From assembly GCA_036620675.1 (NCBI GenBank), contig JAZHEE010000027.1: a stretch of 58,396 bases of DNA. One strand, written 5' to 3'. Source of the stretch: Jejubacter sp036620675. Lineage in GTDB: Bacteria; Pseudomonadota; Gammaproteobacteria; Enterobacterales; Enterobacteriaceae. A program made the position numbers and the translations under genes. Under the pieces are notes generated by a model. The model searched no databases, was not told the DNA's origin, and saw only the letters and a program-made list of their open reading frames with translations. Shown piece by piece: positions 48,764-58,343 of this stretch (within the stretch, counting starts at the first letter, position 1; every line of letters starts with the position of its first letter).

Positions 48764-48777
48764 TTGTTTTACATCAA
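48764..48777. promoter_or_regulatory. FNR box 2 of grcA
   Basis: TTGTTTTACATCAA, nine of ten consensus bases, centred exactly 53 bp upstream of box 1, the same spacing as E. coli (-93.5). Confidence 0.78.
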
Positions 48778-48917
48778 CTTAGCCCCAAAGGGGTACGCAA
48801 ATATTTTTGTAAATTTTCAACATTTTTTAAGCGAATAGCCTCTGCACTCCGGACTTCATTTTGTGGTGAGGAAAGAAGAGGTTAATCTATGGCAGACAAT
48901 AATCGCAGGAGAGCGGA

Positions 48918-49610
48918 ATGACAACGAACCTCACCTGGCACGACGTGCTGGCGGATGAAAAGCAACAGCCTTATTTTATTGAAACCCTTAAGACTGTCGC
49001 CATTAAGCGGGAGCAGGGCGTGACCATTTACCCACCGCAGAAAGACGTTTTTAACGCCTTTCGCTATACCGAGCTGGGCGATATTAAGGTCGTTATCCTC
49101 GGTCAGGATCCCTACCACGGCCCGGGTCAGGCGCACGGTCTCTCCTTTTCCGTTCGTCCCGGTATAGCAACGCCGCCCTCGCTGCAAAATATGTATAAAG
49201 AGCTGGAACAGTCCATACCTGGTTTTGTGCGGCCGAATCACGGCTATCTGGAAAGCTGGGCGCGCCAGGGGGTGATGTTGCTGAATACGGTGCTGACCGT
49301 CGAAGCCGGAAGAGCGCACTCTCACGCCAGCCTTGGCTGGGAAACCTTCACCGACAAGGTTATCTCCATTATCAACCAGCATCGTGAAGGCGTGGTTTTC
49401 CTGCTATGGGGGGCCCATGCCCAGAAGAAAGGTAAAATTATCGATCGCCAGCGCCACTGCGTGCTGCAGGCGCCGCATCCTTCACCGCTTTCAGCCCACC
49501 GGGGCTTCTTCGGCTGCGGTCACTTTGTGAAGGCGAATGCGTATCTGGAATCGCGCGGCGAGGCGCCCATTGACTGGACGCCTCGCCTGCCGGAAAGCGA
49601 AGCGGAATAG
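48918..49610 (+). CDS. ung: Uracil-DNA glycosylase Ung
   Basis: Removes uracil from DNA. 230 residues. Water-activating Asp in GQDPYHGPGQAHGLSFS, uracil pocket LLNTVLTVE and the DNA-intercalation motif HPSPLSAHRG are intact. Start ATG 48918 follows AGGAGAG. Confidence 0.97.
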   Translation: MTTNLTWHDVLADEKQQPYFIETLKTVAIKREQGVTIYPPQKDVFNAFRYTELGDIKVVILGQDPYHGPGQAHGLSFSVRPGIATPPSLQNMYKELEQSIPGFVRPNHGYLESWARQGVMLLNTVLTVEAGRAHSHASLGWETFTDKVISIINQHREGVVFLLWGAHAQKKGKIIDRQRHCVLQAPHPSPLSAHRGFFGCGHFVKANAYLESRGEAPIDWTPRLPESEAE

Positions 49611-49629
49611 CGGGGGGGCGCCCCCCGCT
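49609..49629. terminator. GC hairpin between ung and yfiF
   Basis: AGCGGGGGG/CCCCCCGCT palindrome between two convergent stops. Lacks a strong U-tract. Confidence 0.5.
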
Positions 49630-49631
49630 AT

Positions 49632-50654
49632 TTAGCGGCTGTTCTGACGCCACCAGTTGGAAAGAATCACCCCGGCCGCCACCGAAACGTTCAGGCTTTC
49701 GACATTGCCGGTGCCGTCAATGCTGATATTCAGATCGGCGTTCGCAAAGGTGGCGTCGCTAATTCCATCCTGCTCCTGCCCCAGCACCAGAACCATTTTT
49801 TCCGGCAGTTCCACCTGTGAAAGCGGCGTGCCTTTATGGCTGGAGGTAGTCACAATACGGTAACCGGCCTGGCGGAACTGTTCCAGCGCGCCGTTAAAGC
49901 TCGGCCCGGTGATGGCCTGAACGTGCTCAGCACCGCCTGCGGCGGTGCGCACCGCCGCGCCGGACTCCAGCAGCCCGGCGTCCTGCACCAGAACACCACG
50001 TACGCCAAAGTGGGCGCAGCTACGTACGATCCCGCCCAGATTATGGGGGTTGCCTATCTCTTCCAGGGCCAGTACGCACTCCTGGTCAGAGGCCTGTTCG
50101 ATCCACTGTTCGACCGCCACACCATTGCGCTTTTTAATCAGGAAACAAACGCCGCCATGGTGCTCGGTACCGGAAGCTTTCACCAGTTCAGCATCATCCA
50201 CCACGTGATAGGCTTTACGATTTGCCGCCATCCAGCGCAGCGCCTCTTTAAAGCGCGGCGTGACGCTCTGTACAAACCAGGCGCGAACGATGGATTCAGG
50301 ACGGTTCTGGAACAGCGCCTGACAGGCATTTTCGCCATAAACCCGGGTCTCTTCCGCTCGCTGGCGGCGCAGCACTTCAGGATCGATAAAGCTCTTACCG
50401 CTGATACCGCCATGATCCGGCGTGGTCGATGCATCGTCGCCCGGTGCCCGGGATACGGTGCGCCATGGTGAACGCTCGCGCTCGCCGCCACGATCGTCGC
50501 GCGTGGGACGCCGTTTGCCGCCGGTGGAAACCTTGCTTTTTGCCCCACCTTTCCCGGTGCGGGGATTACGGCCGCGTTTGTCATCATCATCACCGCCGCG
50601 GACATACATTACTTTGACCTTGCCGCTTTTACCTTTGAAATCGTCGTCGCTCAT
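49632..50654 (-). CDS. yfiF: SpoU-family RNA 2'-O-methyltransferase-like protein YfiF
   Basis: 340 residues. The first 100 residues are basic, Gly/Arg/Asp-rich and disordered (RGGDDDDKRGRNPRTGKGG); a substrate-binding L30e-like domain follows; the SPOUT domain has NPHNLGGIVRSCAHFG, LVLGQEQDGIS and LNVSVAAGVIL. Start ATG 50654 behind GGAGA; the GTG at 50666 is less likely. Target RNA is not established to my knowledge. Confidence 0.92.
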   Translation of the reverse strand: MSDDDFKGKSGKVKVMYVRGGDDDDKRGRNPRTGKGGAKSKVSTGGKRRPTRDDRGGERERSPWRTVSRAPGDDASTTPDHGGISGKSFIDPEVLRRQRAEETRVYGENACQALFQNRPESIVRAWFVQSVTPRFKEALRWMAANRKAYHVVDDAELVKASGTEHHGGVCFLIKKRNGVAVEQWIEQASDQECVLALEEIGNPHNLGGIVRSCAHFGVRGVLVQDAGLLESGAAVRTAAGGAEHVQAITGPSFNGALEQFRQAGYRIVTTSSHKGTPLSQVELPEKMVLVLGQEQDGISDATFANADLNISIDGTGNVESLNVSVAAGVILSNWWRQNSR

Positions 50655-50859
50655 TTTTTTCTCCACCAGCTCTGCGCGAAGCGCGCAGATTACCCGAACT
50701 GCCCCCGGTTAGCCATTGTCTTTCATCAAAAGCCGACGGCTATTGTACTCATTGAACAAAACGAATTGTGCCGGACGACTTTTTTGCGAATACTGTTTAA
50801 CATAATTGAAACATTAGTGGCCCCGGCCATTGACTGAACATCTGTACTCTGAGGTTACT

Positions 50860-51279
50860 ATGAATACCGTTTGTACCGCCTGCCAGGCAATTAATCGCGT
50901 ACCCGATGAACGTACCGGCGATGCGGCGAAGTGCGGACGCTGCGGCCACGCGCTGTTCGATGGCAAGGTAACTCATGCCTCCAGCGCCACGCTGGATACG
51001 CTACTGAAGGATTCCCTGCCGGTCGTGGTGGATTTCTGGGCCCCCTGGTGCGGCCCCTGCCACAACTTTGCGCCCGTCTTCGAAGAGGTTGCCGAAGAGC
51101 GTAGCGGACAGTTGCGTTTTGTGAAAGTAAATACCGAAGCTGAACCGGAACTAAGCGCCCGATTCCGCATTCGCAGTATCCCCACTATTATGATCTTTAA
51201 GCATGGCGAGTTAGTTGATATGCTGAGCGGCGCCATGCCGAAGGCGCCATTCGAAGAGTGGCTGGACGAGAATCTCTGA
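50860..51279 (+). CDS. trxC: Thioredoxin 2 (TrxC)
   Basis: Cytosolic thioredoxin with an N-terminal zinc domain (CTACQ, CGRCG) and active site WAPWCGPC. 139 residues, the E. coli length, from ATG 50860; an in-frame codon at 50830 lacks a ribosome site. OxyR controls trxC in E. coli; I did not find a convincing OxyR site. Confidence 0.96.
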   Translation: MNTVCTACQAINRVPDERTGDAAKCGRCGHALFDGKVTHASSATLDTLLKDSLPVVVDFWAPWCGPCHNFAPVFEEVAEERSGQLRFVKVNTEAEPELSARFRIRSIPTIMIFKHGELVDMLSGAMPKAPFEEWLDENL

Positions 51280-51357
51280 TTCCCGGATGCTTGTTCCACC
51301 GCCCCTACTCTGTAAGAATGGCGTTTTCATTATATCCCCCTGACTGAATCGTCCCTG

Positions 51358-52059
51358 ATGACTGAAAACGCCGTTCTTCGCCTGCGCGCCGAGCGCCTGG
51401 CGCGGGCGACCCGCCCATTCCTCGCCCGCGGCAACCGGGTTCGCCGCTGCCAGCGCTGTCTGTTACCGCTAAAGCGGTGCCTGTGCAGCGTAATTCAACC
51501 ACAGGCTGCCCGCAGTCGTTTCTGCCTGGTGATGTACGATACCGAGCCGATGAAGCCCAGCAATACCGGACGGCTGATCGCCGATATTCTACCGGATACT
51601 CTCGCTTTTGCATGGTCGCGCACAGCTCCCCCCTCAGAGATGCTCGCGCTGCTGCGCGAACCTCAATGGCAGCCAATGGTGGTCTTCCCCGCTTCTTTCG
51701 CTAACGCCGATCGCCAGGTCATCAATACGCCGCCGGATAATGGTAAAACGCCGCTATTTATTATGCTGGATGGCACCTGGTCGGAAGCGCGCAAAATGTT
51801 CCGTAAGAGCCCGTGGCTGGATAGCTTTCCGGTGATCTCCGTCGAACTCGATCGCCTGAGCGATTATCGACTGCGTGAAGCCCATGCCCGGGATCATTAC
51901 TGCACGGCGGAAGTGGCCAGCGCCCTGCTCTCTCTGGCCGGTGACGATGCGGCCGCCCGGGGACTGCAACAGCATTTCGCGCTATTCCGGGAACGTTACC
52001 TTGCCGGAAAACCGCATCATCAGTACGCCATCACAGCAACGGAACGGGAAAGCGTTTAA
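51358..52059 (+). CDS. tapT: tRNA-uridine acp-transferase TapT (YfiP)
   Basis: DTW-domain enzyme that adds aminocarboxypropyl to U47 of tRNA. 233 residues. Four cysteines CQRCLLPLKRCLC probably bind zinc; the domain name motif is DGTWSEARKM, followed by LREAHARDHYCTAEVAS. Upstream of patZ, likely co-transcribed. Confidence 0.92.
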   Translation: MTENAVLRLRAERLARATRPFLARGNRVRRCQRCLLPLKRCLCSVIQPQAARSRFCLVMYDTEPMKPSNTGRLIADILPDTLAFAWSRTAPPSEMLALLREPQWQPMVVFPASFANADRQVINTPPDNGKTPLFIMLDGTWSEARKMFRKSPWLDSFPVISVELDRLSDYRLREAHARDHYCTAEVASALLSLAGDDAAARGLQQHFALFRERYLAGKPHHQYAITATERESV

Positions 52060-52090
52060 ACTCAGGGAAGATTTCCAGGAGGAGAGCGCC

Positions 52091-54751
52091 ATGAGTCAAC
52101 GCGGGTTAGAGGCCCTGCTACGCCCCAAATCGATCGCCGTGATTGGCGCGTCGAATAAAACGCAGCGCACCGGCTATCTGATGATGCGCAACCTGCTGTC
52201 CGGCGGGTTTTCCGGGCCAATACTTCCGGTAACGCCTTCCTGGAAGGCAGTATGCGGCGTGCTGGCCTGGCCGGACGTGGCTAGTCTACCCTTCACCCCC
52301 GATCTGGCGGTGATCTGTACCCATGCCCGGCGCAACCTGGAACTGCTGGAAGCGCTGGGACGTAAGGGATGCAAAGCCTGCATTGTGCTCTCCTCCCCGC
52401 CGGAACAGCATGCGGAATTGCTGGCCTGCGCTGCCCGCTGGCAGATTCGCCTGCTCGGCCCTAACAGTCTTGGCCTGCTGGCGCCCTGGCAGGGGCTGAA
52501 CGCCAGCTTCTCGCCTGTGCCTATCCATAAAGGCCGACTGGCCTTTGTGTCTCAGTCCGCTGCGGTTTCCAATACCATTCTCGACTGGGCGCAGCAGCGC
52601 CAGCTGGGCTTTGCCTGGTTTATCGCGCTTGGCGACAGCGTGGATATTCACGTCGATGAGCTGCTTGACTTCCTGGCCCGTGACAGTAAAACCAGCGCCA
52701 TTCTGCTACATCTGGAGCACCTGAACGACGCTCGGCGCTTCGTCTCTGCGGCGCGCAGCGCGTCACGCAATAAACCGATCCTGGTCATTAAAAGCGGCCG
52801 CGGCCCCCGGGCCCAGACGCTACTGAAAGCCCAACCGGGGCTGGATGCCGCCTGGGACGCGGCAATCCAGCGCGCCGGTCTGCTGCGGGTGCAGGATACT
52901 CACGAACTCTTCTCGGCGGTCGAAACGCTCAGCCATATGCGACCGCTACGCGGCGAGCGGCTGATGATTATCAGTAACGGCGCCGCCCCCGCCGCACTGG
53001 CCCTGGATGAACTGGAAGCGCGCAACGGCAAGCTGGCGCAACTGGATGAAGAAACCCTGGCTCGCCTGAATAGCGTGCTGCCCGCAGGCGAAGCCTCCGG
53101 CAATCCGCTGGATTTACGCGATGATGCCACTGCAGAACGCTATCTGCAGGTGCTGGAGATTCTGCTGGATACCCGACAGGTCGATGCGCTGATGGTTATC
53201 CATGCCCCAAGCGCCGCGGCGCCAGGCACCGAGAGCGCGCGCCAGATTATCGATCTCATTCGCCGCCATCCGCGCGGCAAGAGCGTGACGCTGCTGACCA
53301 ACTGGTGCGGAGAGTTCTCTTCCCAGGAAGCCCGCCGGTTATTCAGCGATGCCGGTATTCCCACCTACCGCACGCCGGAAGGCACAGTTACCTCGTTTAT
53401 GCATATGGTGGAATACCGCCGTAACCAGAAGCAGCTACGTGAAACCCCCGCTCTTCCCGCAACGCTGACGGCCGATACACGGGAGGCCCACAGCCTGATT
53501 CGCCAGGCGTTGCAGGATGGCGCTACGACGCTGGATACCCACGAAGTACAGCCGATTATGCGCGCCTATGGCCTGGCGACGCTACCGACCTGGATTGCCG
53601 GCGACAGCGTAGAAGCGGTGCATATCGCCGGACAGATCGGCTATCCGGTGGCGCTCAAGCTACGCTCGCCAGATATTCCCCATAAATCGGAAGTTCAGGG
53701 GGTGATGCTCTATCTGCGAACGCCGGCCGAAGTTCAGCAGGCGGCCGATGCCATCCTCGATCGCGTTCGCCTGACCTGGCCTCAGGCACGGGTTCATGGC
53801 CTGCTGGTTCAGAGCATGGCCAACAGGGCCGGCGCCCAGGAATTACGAGTCGTCGTGGAGCAGGATCCGGTATTTGGCCCGCTGATTATGCTGGGTGAAG
53901 GCGGCGTCGCCTGGCGGCCGGACCAGCAGGCAGCCGTAGCCCTGCCGCCGCTGAATATGAATCTGGCGCGCTATCTGGTTCTCCAGGCCATTAAACGCCA
54001 GAAGATCCGCGGGCGCAGCGCGCTCAGGCCGCTGGATATCGACGGCCTGAGCCGCCTGCTGGTGCAGGTTTCCAACCTGGTGGTGGATTGCCCGCAGATC
54101 CGACGCCTCGATATTCATCCCCTGCTCGCTTCCGGCAGCGAATTTACGCTGCTGGATGTCACGCTCCAGCTGGCGGAGTTTCACGGCGACGCCGACAGTC
54201 GGCTGGCCATTCGCCCCTATCCTCAACAGCTGGAAGAGCGGGTGGTGATGAAAAACGGCGAACGCTGCCTGTTTCGCCCCATCCTTCCGGAAGATGAACC
54301 ACTGCTGCAGCGCTTTATCGCTCAGGTGACCAAAGAGGATCTCTACTACCGCTACTTCAGTGAAATCAACGAATTTACTCACGACGATTTAGCCAACATG
54401 ACCCAGATCGACTACGATCGGGAAATGGCGTTCGTTGCAGTGCGTCGCCAGGGCGACAACGCGGAGATCCTTGGCGTAACCCGGGCTATCTCCGACCCGG
54501 ATAATATCGATGCCGAGTTTGCGGTATTAATACGATCGGATCTCAAAGGACTGGGGCTGGGTCGAAGACTGCTGGAAAAACTGATCGGTTATACCCGGGA
54601 TCACGGTTTGCAGCAGCTCAATGGGATTACCATGCCTGGCAATCAGGGAATGATTGCCCTGGCGCGCAAGCTCGGCTTTAAGATAAAAACCGATCTTGAA
54701 GACGGAATCGTTAACCTGACGCTGCCGTTGTCCGGTCAGGATGATTCCTGA
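52091..54751 (+). CDS. patZ: Protein lysine acetyltransferase PatZ (Pka, YfiQ)
   Basis: 886 residues, the E. coli length, from ATG 52091 behind AGGAGGAGAG; the longer frame into tapT is rejected. N-terminal CoA-binding and NDP-forming acyl-CoA synthetase-like domains (LRPKSIAVIGASN; ATP-grasp LKLRSPDIPHKSEVQGV) are followed by a GNAT domain from about 730 (LGLGRRLLEKLIGY). Acetylates and inactivates Acs and other proteins. Confidence 0.96.
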   Translation: MSQRGLEALLRPKSIAVIGASNKTQRTGYLMMRNLLSGGFSGPILPVTPSWKAVCGVLAWPDVASLPFTPDLAVICTHARRNLELLEALGRKGCKACIVLSSPPEQHAELLACAARWQIRLLGPNSLGLLAPWQGLNASFSPVPIHKGRLAFVSQSAAVSNTILDWAQQRQLGFAWFIALGDSVDIHVDELLDFLARDSKTSAILLHLEHLNDARRFVSAARSASRNKPILVIKSGRGPRAQTLLKAQPGLDAAWDAAIQRAGLLRVQDTHELFSAVETLSHMRPLRGERLMIISNGAAPAALALDELEARNGKLAQLDEETLARLNSVLPAGEASGNPLDLRDDATAERYLQVLEILLDTRQVDALMVIHAPSAAAPGTESARQIIDLIRRHPRGKSVTLLTNWCGEFSSQEARRLFSDAGIPTYRTPEGTVTSFMHMVEYRRNQKQLRETPALPATLTADTREAHSLIRQALQDGATTLDTHEVQPIMRAYGLATLPTWIAGDSVEAVHIAGQIGYPVALKLRSPDIPHKSEVQGVMLYLRTPAEVQQAADAILDRVRLTWPQARVHGLLVQSMANRAGAQELRVVVEQDPVFGPLIMLGEGGVAWRPDQQAAVALPPLNMNLARYLVLQAIKRQKIRGRSALRPLDIDGLSRLLVQVSNLVVDCPQIRRLDIHPLLASGSEFTLLDVTLQLAEFHGDADSRLAIRPYPQQLEERVVMKNGERCLFRPILPEDEPLLQRFIAQVTKEDLYYRYFSEINEFTHDDLANMTQIDYDREMAFVAVRRQGDNAEILGVTRAISDPDNIDAEFAVLIRSDLKGLGLGRRLLEKLIGYTRDHGLQQLNGITMPGNQGMIALARKLGFKIKTDLEDGIVNLTLPLSGQDDS

Positions 54752-54862
54752 GCAAGCGGAAATCTTCCCCCACATCGGCGGGCAGTAATGGTATTATCGT
54801 CAGCTTCTGTCATCTGCATGGAACAGAAGGCCATCTAATGAATAGAGAAGAAACGCACTGTG

Positions 54863-56218
54863 ATGTTGTCTAAATTTAAACGTAATAAACATCAACAACA
54901 TCTTGCTCAGCTACCAAAACTTTCTCAGTCTGTTGATGACGTAGAGTTCTTTTATACCCCCGCTGACTTCCGGCAGACGCTGCTCCAGAAGATAGCCAAC
55001 GCCACCCGGCGCATCTGCGTCGTCGCGCTCTACCTTGAGCAGGACGACGGCGGAAAAGGGGTGCTCTGCGCCCTGTATGAGGCTAAGCGCCGCCGTCCCG
55101 AGCTGGAGGTGAGCGTACTGGTGGACTGGCACCGCGCCCAGCGTGGACGCATCGGCGATGCCGCTTCGCAAACCAACGCTGACTGGTACTGTAGCATGGC
55201 CCAGGAAAACCCCGACGTCAGCATTCCGGTTTACGGCGTGCCGATCAACACTCGCGAAGCCCTGGGCGTACTCCATTTTAAAGGTTTTATCATTGACGAC
55301 AGCGTACTTTACAGCGGCGCCAGCCTGAATGATGTTTATCTGCATCAGCACGATAAGTACCGCTACGACCGCTATCATTTGCTCCGCAATTCTCGGCTTG
55401 CAGATGTGATGTACGACTGGGTACAAACGCAGCTGGCGAACGGCAGCGCGGTAAACCGGCTGGACAGCAAAGCGCGTCCCAAAAGCCCGGAGATAAAAAA
55501 CGAGATCCGCCTCTATCGCCAGGCGCTGCGCGATGCACCGCTGCGCTTTAAGGGCGATGCCAGCGACGATCGGCTTTCTGTTACGCCTCTGGTGGGGCTG
55601 GGTAAATCCAGCCAGCTGAATAAGGCCATCTATCACCTGATGCCCTGTACCGAGCATAAGCTGACCATCTGCACCCCTTATTTCAACCTGCCGGCCGTGC
55701 TGGTACGCAGTATTATTCATCTGCTACGTACCGGGAAACAGGTAGAGATTATTGTCGGCGACAAGACCGCTAACGATTTCTACATTCCCGAAGATCAGCC
55801 TTTTAAAATCATCGGCGCCCTGCCTTACCTCTACGAGATCAACCTACGCCGTTTCCTCAGCCGTCTGCAATACTATGTGAATAACGGACAACTGACCGTC
55901 CGGCTCTGGAAAGACGAGGACAACAGCTATCATCTGAAAGGGATGTGGGTAGATGATGAATGGATGCTGCTGACGGGTAATAACCTGAATCCCCGTGCCT
56001 GGCGGTTGGATCTGGAAAACGCCATACTGATTCACGATCCTCAGCATCAGTTGGCTGCCCGGCGCGAACACGAGCTGTCGCTGATTCGCACCCACACCAC
56101 TGTCGTACATCACTACCGCGATCTGCAAAGCATCGCAGACTATCCGGTAAAAGTACGCAAGCTGATACGGCGCCTGCGTCGCATCCGTATCGACAGGCTG
56201 ATCAGCCGTATCCTCTAA
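54863..56218 (+). CDS. pssA: Phosphatidylserine synthase PssA
   Basis: CDP-diacylglycerol-serine O-phosphatidyltransferase, phospholipase-D superfamily, peripheral on the inner membrane. 451 residues from ATG 54863. HKD motifs: HFKGFIIDDSVLYSGASL and HLKGMWVDDEWMLLTGNN. The basic C-terminus (VRKLIRRLRRIRIDRL) likely aids membrane binding. Confidence 0.97.
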   Translation: MLSKFKRNKHQQHLAQLPKLSQSVDDVEFFYTPADFRQTLLQKIANATRRICVVALYLEQDDGGKGVLCALYEAKRRRPELEVSVLVDWHRAQRGRIGDAASQTNADWYCSMAQENPDVSIPVYGVPINTREALGVLHFKGFIIDDSVLYSGASLNDVYLHQHDKYRYDRYHLLRNSRLADVMYDWVQTQLANGSAVNRLDSKARPKSPEIKNEIRLYRQALRDAPLRFKGDASDDRLSVTPLVGLGKSSQLNKAIYHLMPCTEHKLTICTPYFNLPAVLVRSIIHLLRTGKQVEIIVGDKTANDFYIPEDQPFKIIGALPYLYEINLRRFLSRLQYYVNNGQLTVRLWKDEDNSYHLKGMWVDDEWMLLTGNNLNPRAWRLDLENAILIHDPQHQLAARREHELSLIRTHTTVVHHYRDLQSIADYPVKVRKLIRRLRRIRIDRLISRIL

Positions 56219-56265
56219 TGACTACGGGCCCCGTGCCGCGGGGCATTAACGTTCAGGGATAAGCT

Positions 56266-56595
56266 ATGCGTCGCTCCGCTGTCGTCATCGCCACCCTGCT
56301 TCTGTCCGGCTGCGGCCACCATATGGCCAATGACAGTTGGGGAGGAGAGGATAAGGCGCAACACTTTATCGCATCCGCGATGCTGGCGGCTGCCGGTGCC
56401 GAGTTCGGTCTGCACCAGGGCTACAGTCGGGATCGCAGCACCTCTATTGGTCTGATGTTTTCTGTCTCTGTCGGGGCAGGTAAAGAGTTGTGGGACAGTC
56501 GCCCGGCCGGTACCGGCTGGAGCTGGCATGACTTCGCCTGGGATGTAGCCGGTGCGACCACCGGCTACGCCATCTGGCAACTGGCGGGACGTTAG
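56266..56595 (+). CDS. yfiM: Lipoprotein YfiM
   Basis: 109 residues. Signal peptide with lipobox LLLSGC (Cys18). Conserved body DKAQHFIASAMLAAAG, GKELWDSRPAGTGWSWHD, DVAGATTGYAIWQ. Belongs to a putative periplasmic lipoprotein family of unknown function. Its last 4 bp overlap the kgtP stop. Confidence 0.9.
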   Translation: MRRSAVVIATLLLSGCGHHMANDSWGGEDKAQHFIASAMLAAAGAEFGLHQGYSRDRSTSIGLMFSVSVGAGKELWDSRPAGTGWSWHDFAWDVAGATTGYAIWQLAGR

Positions 56596-57893
56596 AGCCT
56601 CATTCCCTTCCCCTTGCGATGCAGCGTCAGGGAAACCAGGAACGAAACGGCTCCCATTACCGAGACGTACCAGAAGAAGCTGCTCTCGGAGCCCAGCGAC
56701 TTCAGGGACAACGCCACATATTCCGCAGAGCCGCCGAACAGCGCGTTAGCCACAGCATAAGAGAGCCCTACTCCTAATGCCCGAACCTGGGCCGGAAACA
56801 TCTCCGCCTTCAGAATGCCGCTAATGGAGGTATAAAAGCTGGCAATCAATAGCGCCAGCATCACCAGGCCAAAAGCCGCAAACGGCGAGCTTACATTTTG
56901 CAGCGCCGTCAGAATAGGTACGGTGCCAATTGCCGCCAGCGAGCCGAAACACAGCATTGAGCTACGCCGACCAATCTTGTCGGAAAGGGCCCCAAACAGC
57001 GGCTGAACCAGCATGTAGACAAACAGTGCCGCCGTCATCACCACACTGGCGACGGAAGTCTGCATACCGGCGGTATTCACCAGATACTTTTGCATATAAG
57101 TAGTAAAGGTGTAGAACACCAGAGAACCACCGGCGGTAAAACCCAGAACCATAATAAACGCGCGCCGGTTGCGCCACAGCCCTTTCAGCGAACCGGCCTC
57201 TTTCAGGGCCCGGGTACTCTTTTCCGATGTCTCATTCAGCGAACGACGCAGCCACAGCGCAACCAGCGCCAGTACGGCGCCCAGCGCGAACGGAATACGC
57301 CATCCCCACTGGTGCAGCTGATCATCGGTCAGAATTTGCTGCAGCACCACCACGACCAGCAGCGCCATCAGCTGGCCGCCGATTAGCGTCACATACTGGA
57401 AAGAGGCATAAAAACCCTTGCGCCCTTCTACCGCGACCTCACTCATATAGGTAGCGCTGGTGCCATACTCACCCCCGACTGAAAGCCCCTGGAACAGGCG
57501 CGCCAGCAGTAATAACGCCGGAGCCCAGGTGCCGATCGTCGCGTAGCCCGGCAGACAGGCGATAACCAGAGAACCAAAACACATCATACAGACCGAGATC
57601 AGCATTGACGTTTTACGGCCATGTTTGTCGGCGAGCCAGCCAAATAACCAGCCACCTATAGGGCGCATCAGAAAGCCGGCAGCAAAGACACCGGCCGTTT
57701 GTAATAGCTGAGTAGTGGGATTTCCGGAGGGGAAAAAGATGTGGGCGAAATAGAGTGAACAAAATGAATAGACGTAAAAATCAAACCATTCGACCAGGTT
57801 GCCGGACGAGGCGCCGACAATTGCCCAGACCCGCTTTCGTGTATCACTGGTGGTTAATTCCGTCTTTTGTGTTTCGACGGTTGCTTCAGTCAT
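56592..57893 (-). CDS. kgtP: Alpha-ketoglutarate:H+ symporter KgtP
   Basis: MFS metabolite:H+ symporter with 12 membrane segments. 433 residues from ATG 57893 behind AGGAG (E. coli 432). GASSGNLVEWFDFYVYSF is the family start; the loop 2-3 motif GWLADKHGRKTSM and VGGEYGTSATYMSE are conserved. The upstream 330 bp hold rRNA terminators reading toward it. Confidence 0.96.
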   Translation of the reverse strand: MTEATVETQKTELTTSDTRKRVWAIVGASSGNLVEWFDFYVYSFCSLYFAHIFFPSGNPTTQLLQTAGVFAAGFLMRPIGGWLFGWLADKHGRKTSMLISVCMMCFGSLVIACLPGYATIGTWAPALLLLARLFQGLSVGGEYGTSATYMSEVAVEGRKGFYASFQYVTLIGGQLMALLVVVVLQQILTDDQLHQWGWRIPFALGAVLALVALWLRRSLNETSEKSTRALKEAGSLKGLWRNRRAFIMVLGFTAGGSLVFYTFTTYMQKYLVNTAGMQTSVASVVMTAALFVYMLVQPLFGALSDKIGRRSSMLCFGSLAAIGTVPILTALQNVSSPFAAFGLVMLALLIASFYTSISGILKAEMFPAQVRALGVGLSYAVANALFGGSAEYVALSLKSLGSESSFFWYVSVMGAVSFLVSLTLHRKGKGMRL

Positions 57894-58117
57894 TGCTTGT
57901 TTCTCCTGTCTTCCGGTACGGCTTATAGCCGGTAAAACGCAAAGCATCAGATTGCGCTTAGCGACAGAGTAAATAAAGTGTTAATTATTTGTTGTTTTGT
58001 GTTTTTGTGAAGCAGACTGGAATTTTGAAATAACGCAGGAGCCGGGGTACTTTCAGTCGTAAGCTCAGCGCATTACCAGGGGAAGAGGATAAGATTTTCT
58101 GTGGTCTGATGCCCTCA

Positions 58118-58145
58118 CCCCGGCCCTCTCCCGCAGGGAGAGGGA
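58118..58145. repeat. Enterobacterial GC hairpin repeat
   Basis: CCCTCACCCCGGCCCTCTCC-CGCA-GGGAGAGGG: a commonly dispersed enterobacterial intergenic hairpin, next to the rRNA terminators. Confidence 0.55.
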
Positions 58146-58154
58146 GAAAAACGC

Positions 58155-58183
58155 AAAAAGCCCCGGTCACAGACCGGGGCTCT
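58155..58183 (-). terminator. rRNA operon terminator, distal (T2-like)
   Basis: Minus strand AGCCCCGGTC-TGT-GACCGGGGCT then TTTTG; second of two terminators after 5S. Confidence 0.85.
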
Positions 58184-58226
58184 TCATCTGTTCCTGACGC
58201 GCTTCTCACCGACAGGTCACAGACAT

Positions 58227-58257
58227 AAAAAAAAGCCATCCTTACGGATGGCCTTTT
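58227..58257 (-). terminator. rRNA operon terminator, proximal (T1-like)
   Basis: Minus strand AAAGGCCATCC-GTAA-GGATGGCTTT followed by eight T; closely resembles rrn T1. Confidence 0.92.
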
Positions 58258-58267
58258 CTTTTGTTTG

Positions 58268-58320
58268 ATGCCTGGCAGTTCCCTGGTCCCGCACGGGGCG
58301 GGCCACACTGCCACCGGACC
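58268..58320 (-). pseudogene. Degenerate 3' half of a 5S rRNA
   Basis: Begins with the same 17 bp as the true 5S 3' end (ATGCCTGGCAGTTCCCT on the plus strand) and continues with about three quarters identity over 53 bp. The paired 5' half is absent. Lies between the real 5S and T1. Confidence 0.75.
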
Positions 58321-58343
58321 TTAATCCGGTATACCTTAATTTG

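Noticed and set aside
50667..50859. OxyR operator before trxC
   Set aside because: No stretch with the spaced ATAG-like OxyR pattern was convincing.
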